Assembly: GCA_947561395.2 (NCBI GenBank)
Contig: OX387190.1
Span: 16,238,858-16,302,857, forward strand
Origin: Buxus sempervirens
Lineage: Eukaryota > Streptophyta > Magnoliopsida > Buxales > Buxaceae
DNA: 64,000 nucleotides
Reading direction: 5' to 3'
In this document: positions 9,815 through 21,700 of the stretch, in pieces
How the letters are laid out: each line of letters opens with the position of its first letter
Position numbering within the stretch: position 1 is the first letter of the stretch
Position numbers and translations under genes: made by a program
The notes under the pieces: model-generated
Database searches by the model: none
What the model saw: the letters and a program-made list of their open reading frames with translations, nothing else
Told to the model about the DNA's origin: nothing

Positions 9815-12276
9815 TGTGAGACATGGGAAAATCACCTAGATGATTCCCTCCGTCATCACATGGGCTCAACAAAAATGGGAGAGTCGCCACCATTCAATTT
9901 TAGGTGTGAATGGACACCAAAAATCATCAAAATAAGCAAAAAGGCAAAAACTAGAGTAAAAATAACTCTACTTGAAAATAAAATCCAGAGATGGGTAAGG
10001 GGATTAGATTATGAACGGGGGAAGGTGTTAGGCACCCCCATTCACCCACACAAGGTGGTTGCCAAGTGTTGTTCATGCTCAAAAATAAGAAAGCTTGCTA
10101 AAATAATCAAAAACCTTGAAAAAGGATTAAACAAATGTATGATACTTCCACATGAGAAATCCAATGAATTCCAGATCCTCTTTTATGTCAGTATCACTTC
10201 TGGGATATCACCATTAAATGGAAATCAAAGCAAAACTTGAACAAAACCAAGTTGAGACAAATCCGGAAAATTCGGTAAAAGATAGAGCCATTTGTCTTGA
10301 AATCATTCAAATCAAATTTAAATTGAATCAAACCAAATCCATTTAAAGATTATGATAAATAAAATACTCATGCAAATTTTCAATTAAATCCGGTTAAAAC
10401 CCTAAGAGTTATTCTCCTTTGAAATCTGCTGTTGGAAATTGGTAAAAGTAACAAGTGGCTACTTTGGAAATTCATTTAGGAAAATTGGCTCTATATAAAT
10501 TCGTGAAATTTGGCATGAATGAAGTATGTAGGGCCATCTTTCAAATGAAACTAGCCCCATACCAAACTTCATCCGGATATGCCTTGGGTGATCTCCCAAA
10601 CAGGCCGCGAGGATCATAGATTAGCCCAGAAATGTGCTGTTGAGCAGTTCTGAGTAAATCAGTTACCCACGACACAAATGAAATTAAAAAATTGTGAAAC
10701 TAATTGGATTTGAAAGTAGACTCCCGAAGGAAAACACAGAAACAAAAATCACTCAAATCGGACTTAAAACGAACACATGGCGCTCAGTCAAAATGACAGG
10801 TTCAGCAATCTGGCCTGAACTGACCTATCAACTTCAACTGAATGGTGTCAAAAATCCACTCGATAAAAATGGCTGAAATTTTACAGACATGAACTAGATA
10901 GTCTCACTTTCACATGTCCTTGTAATCACTCCAAAATTCATCCGGATGATGAAGTTATGAGTGTCCGAAGTTAGGGTACAGCTGCTGTCCAGTTTTACCA
11001 TTTTTAAGTAAAATTATCCCAAAACGGTGATCAAGTGTGTGTAATCCGTGCAATATAAATCAAAATCATTTAAAAAGTGTTGAAAAACCTCTAGGAGGAA
11101 ATATGACACAAGTTTGACTCACCATTCTCTCCGATTGGAGAGAATATGCCAAAAACCCTAAAATGAAGCCAAATGCTCACAACCAGGAGGTTAGACCGAG
11201 AGATCTTCAATACTCAAGATAAACTTGTTTGAAATCAATAAGAAACATCCCAGAAATGCTTGGGGCTATTTATTTCAGATCTATTACAATAAATGCAATA
11301 GATTCCAAATACAAGCCGATTCCGACAAAACGAGTGCATGTGTAATTAACTCTTCAATCACATACATAACAACATATAGCATTCATATCAATCAAATGAG
11401 GTTCTAAAAAACCTAGGGTTCCGTTCCATTCTCGTTTCCCTTAGTTCTCTCTCCCCGTTTCACGGTTTTTCGAGATAGTCTTGGGGTACTTTGAGTATGA
11501 AACGGTTTTCATAGAATCAAAAGGCCAATCAAAATGGTCCTATAACTAAGGATCAATTCCCAGTCTCGTTTCCCCTAGATCCCTCTCCACGTTTTACGGC
11601 TAGAGGGAGTCTCGAGGTACTTTAAGTAGGGAAAGGGGTTGCATACACAATCAATAGGCCATTATTCTACAGAAAGGTAGAAGAAAGATCTATTTCTAGA
11701 ATTTAAGAACATAAAGGAAAAGGGGTTTTAGGCTTACCTGGGGGTGCTCGAAGCAATGGGGTAGAGGTTTCCCTTCTTCACTTAGAGCTCTTCAATCTCC
11801 AACTCTTCTCAAAAATTCTTGGCCATTTGCTTGAGGAGTGGCATCCTATTTATAGGCAAAGGCTAGGGTTAGGGGTGCCCTAATGCTAGACACAAAATGA
11901 TGTCTAGAATCCACAAACTTAAACCTTAAGGCTATTTTCGAGATTTCCACTCCTTAAACAAATGATATGATGGTAAAAAGTGAAAATTCTCGGAAAACCC
12001 TAATTTTGAGCAAAAACCTTGTATCCGACAACACAGGTCGGCTACAAGGGCACATTTTTGTATCCGACATATGTCGTCAGATACAATGATACTTGTTGGT
12101 ATCCGACGACTTCTGTCGGATATAAATACCCTTGCTTGTATCCGATGACTTGTGTCGGATACAAGGGGAAAATGTTCCAATCCGAAATTTTGCACTGGCT
12201 ACAAGAAAACAAACTATTTTTGAATGTTTTGGCCAATTATTCATTATTTTCTCGGCGCAATTTTGGGGTGTCTACA
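9815..12276 (-). mobile_element. Tat/Ogre-type solo LTR, TSD GATGT
   Basis: On the minus strand it starts TGTAGACACCCC (12276) and ends CATGTCTCACA (9815). GATGT flanks both sides (9810-9814 and 12277-12281). It is 2462 bp long and contains no protein-coding domain. Features on its minus strand are U3 inverted repeats (12000-12190), TATAAATAG (11846-11854) and a donor-like CAG|GTAAGCC (11733-11737). The sequence is an inverted relative of ~4396-6992, and the site of insertion corresponds to a position near 56610 in the intact family-A relative. Confidence 0.92.
12000..12190. repeat. array of short inverted repeats (TATCCGACA / TGTCGGATA)
   Basis: At least four palindromic units of the type GTATCCGAC...GTCGGATAC separated by about 30-40 bases, in U3 of the Tat-type solo LTR. 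Each unit could fold as a 7-10 bp hairpin. Confidence 0.85.
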
Positions 12277-12880
12277 GATGTCATAAACTTGCATAAACTG
12301 CCTCTATTCATGAGTTCCATATTTAATATGAGTGAATGTTATCATGATGTTATATGAATTGCATACACTGTTTCTATATATGCATGTTTGCTGTTTACTA
12401 GGACTTTAAGTCTCATGCATGTTTTGTTTTACCGGATTTGTTTTCAAATCCTCTATGTGAGCACGATATTGGGGCAGAGCTAGAGGGAGAGTGTGAGTAT
12501 AGGCCTGAGGACTACTACCGCCCATAGTAGGGTTCTCCATGTGTTGTTGGTTTTAGTTTTTTTTTTTGAAATTGTAAATGGGAATGTAATAACTCTCTTT
12601 TGGATTACGACTTTAGTATGTAATTGTACATATGAGAGAGACATTGTGAGTATTTAGTTAACCCATTTGTTATACACAGGTATCACATCTTTAAGATTAT
12701 TATATAGGTGACTTTTGTTATATGGAAATTTTTATTCCATACTTCTTATGTTTATTTGCACTCTGATGAGTACCATGTAATTGCCCTTGATTGTATCAAT
12801 TAGGTTCTTTTGGGCCCATAAATAGGGCTCGGGGACGGGTCAATGCCCCGCATGGGCAGACCCGGTTCCGTGGCGCTACA

Positions 12881-13765
12881 TCCCTTCATTCTCACACTCT
12901 CGATTCCTAAAACAAAAAAACAAAGCAACTCCATTTAACATTTTTTTTCTTCAAAATATCAAAATCTATCTTTCTACAATTTTTGTGGCAACAAGGTCAC
13001 AATTCTCACCATATTTTGGCCTCAGGTTTATCATAGTCAATTTCATCTCCTAATTTTGTCTTCTAAGAGATTTAATCAAAGTAATCTTCTCCAAATGTGA
13101 TCAAAATATTCTTGAGGGTTGCAACCAACTCCATAGATTCGTTTCCATTTGTCGTGTATGATTTGGCATAAATTTCTGAGGTTGGGAGTGCAGAAGCTTG
13201 AAGTGATTGAGAAGATACTGATGATCTTCTGGTTGATTGAGGCCCGGGATGGTTACGAGTACCCTTATATCAAGAAATCAATTGAAGAAGGACTTTTTGG
13301 AGTCCTTGAGAGTGTTTTCTTCCATTTCTTTTTTCTTTTGGGAATCAACTTGAGTTCTTATAAGGGGCTCGAAAGAGAGGGAAGTTTCTATTTAGGCACA
13401 ACGATGTCCAAAAGAATTTTACAAGGTACTGTTTCATTCTTTCATGTGGTAAAATTATAATTTCATCATGTCATATTTCCATCTACAATATATCCATGAA
13501 TTCAAAAAGGGAAAAAAACAGAAAGAAAAAGAAAATTTTCTGTTGATTTCTAGAGTTTGAATTGTTTACTTGACGTTTTTAGATTGATTTAAGGTCATTT
13601 GGGTTTATACTTTGTGTGAATGGAACGAGGGCAATGAGAAAAGATCTTATTTAGAGTCGACTACACTTGACGAACTCAGAATTGCAAATTTCTGAGTTGG
13701 GCCGAGCACACACAGGAACGAACGAAGCAGAAATGAGCCGGAGATCTTGGAAAGCCCGAATGGTG

Positions 13766-13822
<57 letters not shown>

Positions 13823-14089
13823 AGAGATCATGTATGCTTGAGGGAGTGAAAGTTCTCTTTTAGTTTCAAAGTAAAAGACGCAGTGAATGATTGAATAAGG
13901 AATATAAGGGAGTATTGAGAGTTCTTGACATTATGAATGCTTAATAAAACTGAAATCCAAAAAATGACGTTGATTGAATGGTTTGAGTTTAATACATTTT
14001 AGGTTCAAATAAAAAGTTTCACAACTAATTCAACTTGGCTTCCTTTCATTATGAATGCTGTGTGATCAACTTTCATAACACATGCAAGC
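12881..14089. other. non-coding interval between element insertions
   Basis: AT-rich sequence with no recognisable protein or RNA gene. A 103-codon open frame at 13149-13460 has no recognisable domain, no good start context and no neighbours, so I do not call it a gene. A TA microsatellite lies at 13770-13821. CAAGC at 14085-14089 is one TSD copy of the complete retrotransposon that follows. Confidence 0.5.
13770..13821. repeat. (TA)n microsatellite, about 25 units
   Basis: Uninterrupted alternating T and A. Likely to vary in length between individuals. Confidence 0.97.
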
Positions 14090-15182
14090 TGTTGCTCCGA
14101 AATTGGGCCGATGTGGACAGGTGTCTGTGTTGATGATGTGTCTCTACACGGGCGTGCCAGTATCGTTTGATACAAATGATTTCGGGTCGAGCCCTGACCC
14201 CGGGCACCTGTTCCGAATCTAAACCGGGATCGGTTCAGTCGTACTGTAAGTCACCTGTAATAAAATCGATTAGGCGATGTTATGAAGACTAGGGGTTCGG
14301 TCTTCGTTTGGGTTCTTGTAAGTGTTTGAAAGCGAAAGCAACTAATGGCACAAAAATCCTTTATTATAAAAAACGCCGACGGGCCGAAAGCGACAACAGA
14401 TAATCCTCAAAAAGGAAACAAAAAGTAAAAAGAAAACTGACAGGGTTTGCAGGACCGGCCTGTCCTGGTCTTATAGCCGTAATCGGGTATAAGCACAGGA
14501 GGAAGGGGTGGTTGCTAGCAAAGCGAATTCAGGGGGTTCACCTTGGATTGCTGCTTACCCGAAAATACACAAGTCACCTGGCGTGATCAGAGCGAGTCTC
14601 GGGACCGGCTGCTCGGGATTCTGTAAACACAGAACTACAAGTCAAGGGCGGCCTCAACTTACTCTCCGGTGGTAGGATTCTGGTGTTAATCGGAGTAAAG
14701 AGGGGTCTAAGATGTCACTGCGACTGGAAGCAGTGAGAGAGGTCATAGTTTATCCTTTTGGCTACAGTGTAGGAGAGGGGATAAAGATCACGGATGATCA
14801 AAATAATATAATAACCGGTTGTAGTTGGATGGATTGTGTCCTCGAGTTCTTCGAAGTTATGCCTTTTATAGCCGATCCTTGACGGTTGCTCAACGTCCCA
14901 CTGTTGCACGATCTTCATGGTGGTTAGCCGTCTTCAGTCTTCTGCTACAGAAAGATAACCGGTCGGCCACGATCTTTGAACGACTGATAGCACGATCTTC
15001 AGATAGTTGTGGTTTTGTCGTGTTTGGCTTGTGTGGTTTTAACTGTACTCTTGGTTTATGGGCATGCTGACGTGGCCTGTCCAATTGTACAAAGCCTATG
15101 TGCGTTGATACCATGGCCTAAGTAAGCCACATAGGTGCCACGTGGCCTTCTCTTATTCTTTGGTTTGTATAGGGTGTAAACA
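14090..15182 (-). repeat. 3' LTR of the complete Tat element
   Basis: Begins TGTTGCTCCG and ends GGGTGTAAACA on the plus strand, matching 32896-33987 end to end with scattered substitutions and few indels. Open frames within it have equivalents in the other LTR and carry no domain. Confidence 0.96.
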
Positions 15183-15196
15183 TTGCCCCCCTACTT
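15183..15196 (-). other. polypurine tract
   Basis: Read minus, AAGTAGGGGGGCAA directly precedes the LTR end at 15182, the position needed to prime plus-strand synthesis. Confidence 0.75.
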
Positions 15197-15340
15197 ACTT
15201 ATTACGCCGTCATATGCCGATGTGATGAGTAAGTATTTTTGAGTTTTTTCAAAATTTGTCCGTTGCTTGATGTGAAAGATTTCGCCACTTTCCCTCTATC
15301 GAAATGATGAGACTTTTCGGGTTTCTTCTTGCAGCTTGTT

Positions 15341-15347
15341 TATAAAG
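15341..15347 (+). promoter_or_regulatory. TATA box candidate for antisense PMD gene A
   Basis: TATAAAG, 76 bases upstream of the chosen ATG (15417), followed by a pyrimidine-rich leader (TCTTCTCTTCTTCCC). The gene would be transcribed away from the 3' LTR, antisense to the retrotransposon genome. Confidence 0.45.
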
Positions 15348-15416
15348 TACCGTAGCCGAAATTTTTACTTTCCTTGTCTATTTCGGCTATTGTCTTCTCT
15401 TCTTCCCTTTTCTTCA

Positions 15417-18400
15417 ATGGCGGGTAATATTATACGCTATACTTCTACGGTCGAAGCTTTCGACGGCTCACTATCTGTTGGTCCCTTCCTTTGTGCTCGT
15501 GATGCTCCTTTGGATGCCCCGAATGAAAGAGTGAAGGGTCCCTTACTTTTCACTGATGGTAGCAATCTTAATAAATCTTCCCGCTTTCGGAGTTGGCCGA
15601 TTGTTTATTCTGAATGGGTACACTGGGTTGACAGGATGAAAGAGAGTTTTGCAGTTATTTGGCGTAAAACTGGTATTTATGATATGATCCTGTTTTCTTG
15701 TCACTCTATTCCTCTGAATCGCAAGCTTCTCTGTTCCATGAGTTTATTTTGGAATACCCAGACCAATACTTTCAACTTTCCTTGCGGCCCGATGACCCCT
15801 ACTGTCATGGATGTTTGCTTCATTACTGGCTTCTTCGCCACTGGTCATGAGGTACGGGTTGGCATGGCAGATCTTCAGAATTACCAGCATTTACCTCCGG
15901 TTGAAGTAGGTGAGAAGGGAAAAGAGGTGATGAAGAAAAGGAAGCAACCCCCCGTGAAGGAGAAAAAACCCTCTAAGAAGGCTGGACCCTGGCGGCAGAA
16001 AGGGATTGTTTTGTCAAAAAGTAAACCTCAACCGACGGATACGATCCGTACCTCTTATCGGTCCTATATCAAGGACTGTGCGAAGTTTCAACCTCTAGAT
16101 TACGAGGATGATGTGGAACACTTCTACTTCCTTCTTTACTTCTTTTGTAATTTCGTATTCTGCTCCAAGGCTCAAGCGGTTACCAGAGAATATTATTCAC
16201 TGGTTAAGCTTATTATGGGGGAGTATGAAGTTGCTCTTGCTCCCTATTTCTTGTCGGTCTTATACCGTTCACTCCAAGAATTTATCCAGGGCACCCTTCA
16301 GACTGCTGGGGGACCGCTGTGGTTTCTCCAATTTTGGGCCTACCACTATTTTCCTTCCCAGTTTTATACTCGGGTGCCGAATCCACCAAATGTGCCTCCT
16401 GAATTTGGTGGTCACGCCTGCTTGGCCGCAACTCCTGTTGTCCTTTCCTGTGCTGAGTGCTTTCTTTTCTTTTTTGATCTTCGTTATTTTCCCAAGCCTC
16501 CTTTCAAAGTTTCTGCTAATGCCCTTGGTTTCCTTTCTATGGTGGATGATATAACCGATGCTCAACATCTTATCTGGGCCAGCTTTCTGATAGCCCGGAA
16601 TTTGAATTATGCTGTGAAGTCGATCAACAAGAAACCGGGATTCGAAGTCTATTTGCCGAATTGTGTAGGTCGGCAATTTCAATGTGACCAGAGGATCCCC
16701 TTGCTTGATATGGATGGTCTGTTTACCATTAATACCAGCTCCATTGAACGACCGTCCGTCACTGCAGTTGACGCTCTTCGAATGGAAGAGGGTTATAGGA
16801 CAATTTCTGTTGATTTTCGTCTTCCCTTTCTTCCTTCTCATGACTGTTGCCGCTCTGATTTTCATGTATGGTGGGGTTCGTTCTGGAGTAAAATTTGCTG
16901 CCATCCGGCCGATTATTATCTCGGAAGATTGGGTCTGCTTGAGTCTTTGCCTATACCGATACAAGAAGGTATATTCTCCTCTTCCTCATTTCTGGTTTAT
17001 GTGACACTAATTCAGTTATTCGGTCCCAGGTGAAGTGCCGTCTCTAGCTTTCGAAGCTTATACTTCCCCTCCAAGGGAATTGGCCGAGGATGTTGTTTTG
17101 CCGCCCGAATGCCCTGCTTCACCGAATGTTCCAGATGAAGATTCCGATGAAGATCCTGATGACGTCCCATTACGACGGCGTTCTAGGAAGGTGCTAAATC
17201 TTATAGATTTCTCCTTGTTTATTCTTCTTCTTTTGTCTTTTCTTTTGACACGCTAGTTCTCTAGGTTTCAAGTTCTTCCGGCCTGGTCACTCTTTCTTCC
17301 AATGTTATGGAATCTTCTTCGGATCGAGTTGTTGATCCTATGTCTGTTTTGGACCCGGCCGAGTTCGTCGATCCTATCGAACCAACGGATTCTCTTGTAA
17401 GTGCCATTGGTGAAGTTCCTTTAGCACTTCCTGAAGGTCAGGAGCATTTTTCTCCTCGACGAGACTCTTCAGAGAGAGGTTCTTCTCCAGAACGGCCTCC
17501 AAGGTATGAAGAGGAAGCTGCCCCTGCGATAGCTGAAACCACCACGTCCACTGCCTCTATTGGGACTCACATTCCCCCGGGTCCTTCTGCTGCGACCGAT
17601 ATCCTCCCAGGTTCTTCTGTCATAAGGGCGGGAGATGATTTTGTTCGGCCGAGGCAAGCGTTCGCTGAATTAGGGAGCACCAGTTCGTCTCTCGTTCCTG
17701 TATCTATTTCTGACTTGGGGCTTTTCTCTGATGATGGGAGAGGGCGATTGGGTGTGATGTTAAATGACGTCCGGTCCAATTTTCTATCGTGCGGTTCTCC
17801 TGATCCTTCCTCTTTATCTTCAAGACATATTCGATCAGAGATTATCCGCCTTCTTGCTTCGGGCATAGTTGGTATTTCAGAGGAAACTCTTACTCGTTTG
17901 GTGGCATTGGCAGCAAAGCTCACTGATATTCCTTCGGTGTCTTCTGACGCAAAATCGGTGTTTTCCTGACTTTCTCTCCTTTATTCTCATAAAGTTGTTT
18001 TTGACCATCATTCGACCAAGATACATGAAATAGCCAATGCGGCCGATTTTGTTGATGGCCGGTATCAACTTTTGCAACAACTGAAGAATGAACGTGAGGC
18101 TTGTCATCATCAGTATATGGAAACAATCTACCGTGTGAATACCATAGATGGTAATATTGCGGATCTTGACCGTAATATTGCAGAGTTGCAGTCTAAGAGA
18201 TTTGAACTCGTAAATCAACGGGAGGAACTCCTCCGTACTAATGAGGTCGCTGATGATGCCATGAAGGAAGAGACCCGTCAGTACAACGAAATTGCCCGTG
18301 AGCTAGAATTGGAAATAGAATTGGCTCAAGATTCTTTTCTGCTTCGGCCCACTTTGGAAGAGGAAAAACAATCTACCCAAGAATCTTTTGACCGTATCTG

Positions 18401-18428
18401 TTCTGAAATTTTAAACACCTCTTTGTAA
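15417..18428 (+). pseudogene. antisense plant-mobile-domain gene A (3 exons, one nonsense codon)
   Basis: The gene lies inside the retrotransposon, antisense to gag-pol. I chose the ATG at 15417 (MAGNIIRYTS) because it follows a CT-rich leader and parallels MADEHSND of gene B; the frame is open further upstream. Exon 1 (15417-16968) holds the PMD: helical N-part, FPCGPMTPTVMDVCFITGF signature, a Lys-rich insert (KKRKQPPVKEKKPSKK, NLS-like) and GGPLWFLQFWAYHYFP. Introns 16969-17029 (61 bp) and 17191-17264 (74 bp) have GT/AG ends and preserve frame exactly. Exon 3 encodes an acidic/Ser-Pro linker, then a Glu/Gln-rich coiled coil (KNEREACHHQYME onward) ending at TAA 18426. A TGA at 17967-17969 interrupts the frame before the coiled coil. 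PMD proteins act in host silencing; the role of retrotransposon copies is unknown. Confidence 0.82.
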
Positions 18429-18773
18429 AGTGTTTAATGAATTCAAATCCTTTTTTGAGATCCATGTGCCAACTGTCAAGGCCGTCAGAATCAGCCCCTT
18501 TTTTGACAAAGTTTATCCTTTCAAATTGATTCGTCCGTATGATCTTTACTTTTAAAAATGCTTTATTCAAGAAGATATTCAACCGCCGTTTCGATTTCTT
18601 CGGGAAGGCAATCGTACCATCAACACCTTTTTCGGGAAAACCGCGGTCTTATCAAAAGCCCTTCCTCGATAGTTTAATCATTACGAATCTTTTCTCTATC
18701 GGCAGACGTTTTCTGTAGTGCTTCGTCTTCCTTCTTTCTGCAAGCTTTCTTTGTTTTGTTCCTGATATCGATC
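18429..18773 (+). other. spacer between the two antisense PMD genes
   Basis: Non-coding on the plus strand. It ends in a pyrimidine-rich leader (CTTCGTCTTCCTTCTTTC) just before the ATG of gene B, similar to the leader of gene A. Confidence 0.5.
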
Positions 18774-21700
18774 ATGGCGGACGAACACTCCAATGACTTG
18801 AATCTGTTTGGTGATGGTGAAGATGGACCTGTCCTCGGCCCATGCACCGATGTAGAGACGGAAGAGGCCCCAACTGTCATGCGTTCTTCTTACCATTTAA
18901 TCGGTGCCCATGACAACGTAAGGTGGGGTTCTCTGATTCTGCTTCCTCGTTCTTGGCCTAAGCTTTCCCCTGAGTGGAACAAATGGGTTGAGAGGGTATG
19001 GCCCTACCACATGGAAACCTGGGTTAGGCTTGGGTTGGCGGAGATAATCTTTTTCTCCACTTTCTACATTCCTTTCAATCCTTTCTTGCTTGGGGTGGCC
19101 TCGTTTTTCTGGTGTCGGGGTTCCAACACCTTCTTTTTCTATCATGGTCCCATGACTCCCACACTCCTAGATGTTTGTTGTATTACTAGCCTTTCAGTTC
19201 TTGGGGAAGAAATAGATTCCAGCCTATCTCTTTTCCCATCTTCTGTTTTTAGTACAATTCATGCTTCTTCTGCTTTTGGCACCTTCATTCGTGCCGAGTA
19301 TGTTTTAGATGACGATACTCCTCCCTCCTTCCAAGAACACTGTTCTTTCTTGCTGTTCCTTCTTTGCCACTTTTTCTGTTGTGGCCCATCTGCTCAGATG
19401 GTAAAGGAGTTCGCCGGTATTGCGGTGGCCCTTGCTCAGGGTCGCCGTCTAGCTTTAGCTCCCTTCTTTCTTAGCCAGGTCTACCGTGGTTTACATAGTC
19501 TGTCCTCCAGCCGATTAGGGGTCGCTTGTGGCCCTCTCTGGTTCTTACAGTTCTGGTTGTATGAATACTTCCCCGGCTTTTTCTGTGAAGCTGTAGATAA
19601 CCCTTTTCCTGATTATTACTATGCCGGGCGTCGTTGGCTTACCGTGACGCCCAGGCAATTGTCTTTTAGAGTTGTTCTTGATTTCTTTCTTGTGGGTATA
19701 CAGGAAGCAAATCTTCCCTTATTTCATTGCTTTTCCTTAGAACAATTCCATGGGTCCCCTCTTTATGCTGCCATCAATTCTTCTCCTGAGGCTCGCCGAC
19801 GTGCTATGGCTAGTTTTCTTATTGCCCCGGAGCTCCCTTTTGGCTTGCATAACCGAGATGCTCCTGCTACCTCCAGAAGAGAAAGAGTAGAAATCTATCT
19901 GCCTCATTTTGTCAGCCGGCAGCTTGGTTATGGCCAAGGCATTCCTCTTGTTTTGTTCCCATTTACCAATGGTGACTCTCGGTCAGTCTTGAATCCCAAC
20001 TATCTGTCGTTAGCTACCCGTCGGTTTCGTGATCTTTCTGATTGTTTCCGCAATTATCCTCTTCCTCGGGAATCCTCGGCCGAACCTTCCTTTCGGAGAT
20101 GGTGGGCTCGAATTTATTCTGACTTTGTCAGACTTGATGCGGAGTCGTATACTGCGCTTTTTTGACCGATTGCGGCCGATGTTGCGAGTATAGGAAAACT
20201 CCGTGGGCATTATGAGGCTCGCTACCCAGGTAACTCTCTTTTATTCTCTTGCGAATTGATTTTTCATATTCGGTCGAGTCTGACTTTTTTATTCTCCATT
20301 AGATGATCATCGGTCATCTAATGGAAAAGGCAAGAAAAAGAAAGCTGAGATGACGCCGACGGTCACTGTCTGTTGGAGGCGACCTTCGAAGGCTATTGCT
20401 AGCCGGAGTAACCCTTCCTCCAAGAAGTCGCCACCAGAAAAGCGGAAGATTGGTGAGGTATCGGATAGCCGTGCTTATGTCACTCGCTCTAGCTTGCGAT
20501 TTCGGGTTCAGCATCCAGATGAACATATCATCGTGGCTGATGATCCTTCGGACGAGGAAGAAGATATCGATTTGTCTCGCCCTCAGCATGGGCCTCCCGT
20601 TGGTTCTGGAAGCAGTGGTCGATCATCTCCCATGCCGACTTGTAAAACCCCGAATTTTCCTAAAATAAAGTAAATTAAATAAGCTTAAATATTGAGAAGT
20701 AAAGATTCAATTTAGGTAATTGAAGAATAATATTATGATCCAAAGAGATATTAGTAACTAAATAACTAAACAATAATTTTGAGTAATTAGGAAATTAAAT
20801 AGTGGCTTCATTTAAATAGGAAAAGAGCAAGGTTGATTTGGATAAATTGGGAGAGGAAATTAAATATAAAGGATTTGAGAAAATAGGTATTAATCTAAGT
20901 ACATTATATGGTTAAGATTGATGTGAAGAATAAAGAGGAGAATTTTTGGAAAAAGATTCAAAGGTTAAGTATGGAATTCCAAGGAAAGGGTATTTTAGTC
21001 ATTTCCCAATTAGCCAAATTAAGATATTGAATAAGTAAATAATTATTAGACTTGAAATATTTAACTAGACTTAATTTAGGTTAGGTTTGGATTTAAATAG
21101 CAAATTATTTCTTAAAAGTAGGAAAAAGGGTATATTGGTGATTATGGTTGATAAGGAGCCTTAAGTTTGAGGATAAGAGGTAGCTTTAGGGTGTTTTAGT
21201 AATATTTTAAAATAAGAAATTTAATTAGCACGAAAATAAATTAAAATTTATCCTTCTCTTGTATAAGATACTTAAAAGAGGAATTAGAATGAGGGTTAAG
21301 ATGGGGAGGTTTCTAATTAAGAGTGAGAAGTCTATTTAGAAGGTTTCCTAAACCTAGTAGGATTTCTAATTAAAAGAGCTTATAAAAGGGGAGGTCTAGA
21401 AAAGGTTTAGGGTTTTTAGCAAGTCAAAAATAAGGATGAAAGAGAGGAAAATTCGTGCTTGGGCTTGGGAGAAGAATAAACGAAAGAAAAGAAGAGAGAA
21501 GAGAGGGAAGAAAGGAAAAAAGGAGGTGCTGCAGAGGTCCGACCAGCAGACTTTGAGCGACGATCCCCGGAGATCTAGTCGTTGGATCGTCATGAAATTT
21601 GAAGGTTATGTTCTATACATGAGATACTTTAATCTGAACGGTGGAGATTGGATTTGGATGAGTCTAAGGTGGTGTGAATTAACCCAGAGGTTGGTGGAAA

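Larger units (their letters stand above)
7250..12880 (+). mobile_element. family-A LTR (subtype with minisatellite), 5'-truncated
   Basis: The region matches 52856-57167 in order: minisatellite, TATA box (CATATAAAAGG), donor-like ATGTAAGTAGC, GC-rich island, tandem 'AATCTCACTTGG' units, hairpin, TTTTCAA in place of TTTTCAG, and a right end GGCAGACCCGG...TGGCGCTACA at 12880. The expected TGTAAAACCCC start is absent, so the left end is truncated. A Tat-type solo LTR is nested at 9815-12276. Without the nested LTR it is about 3.2 kb; the copy at 52601 is longer chiefly because its minisatellite is longer. Confidence 0.75.

Noticed and set aside
13149-13460. 103-codon plus-strand frame as a gene
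   Set aside because: No recognisable domain, no promoter or splice context, and it lies between insertions.
13667-13849. Open frame with a Tyr-Ile repeat
   Set aside because: It is a translation of the TA microsatellite.
14890-15114. 74-codon minus-strand frame repeated at 33695-33919
   Set aside because: It lies in both LTRs of the complete retrotransposon, so its duplication reflects the LTR pair; no domain is seen.
16269-16964. 231-codon minus-strand frame
   Set aside because: Shadow of PMD gene A exon 1, which carries the recognisable domain on the plus strand.
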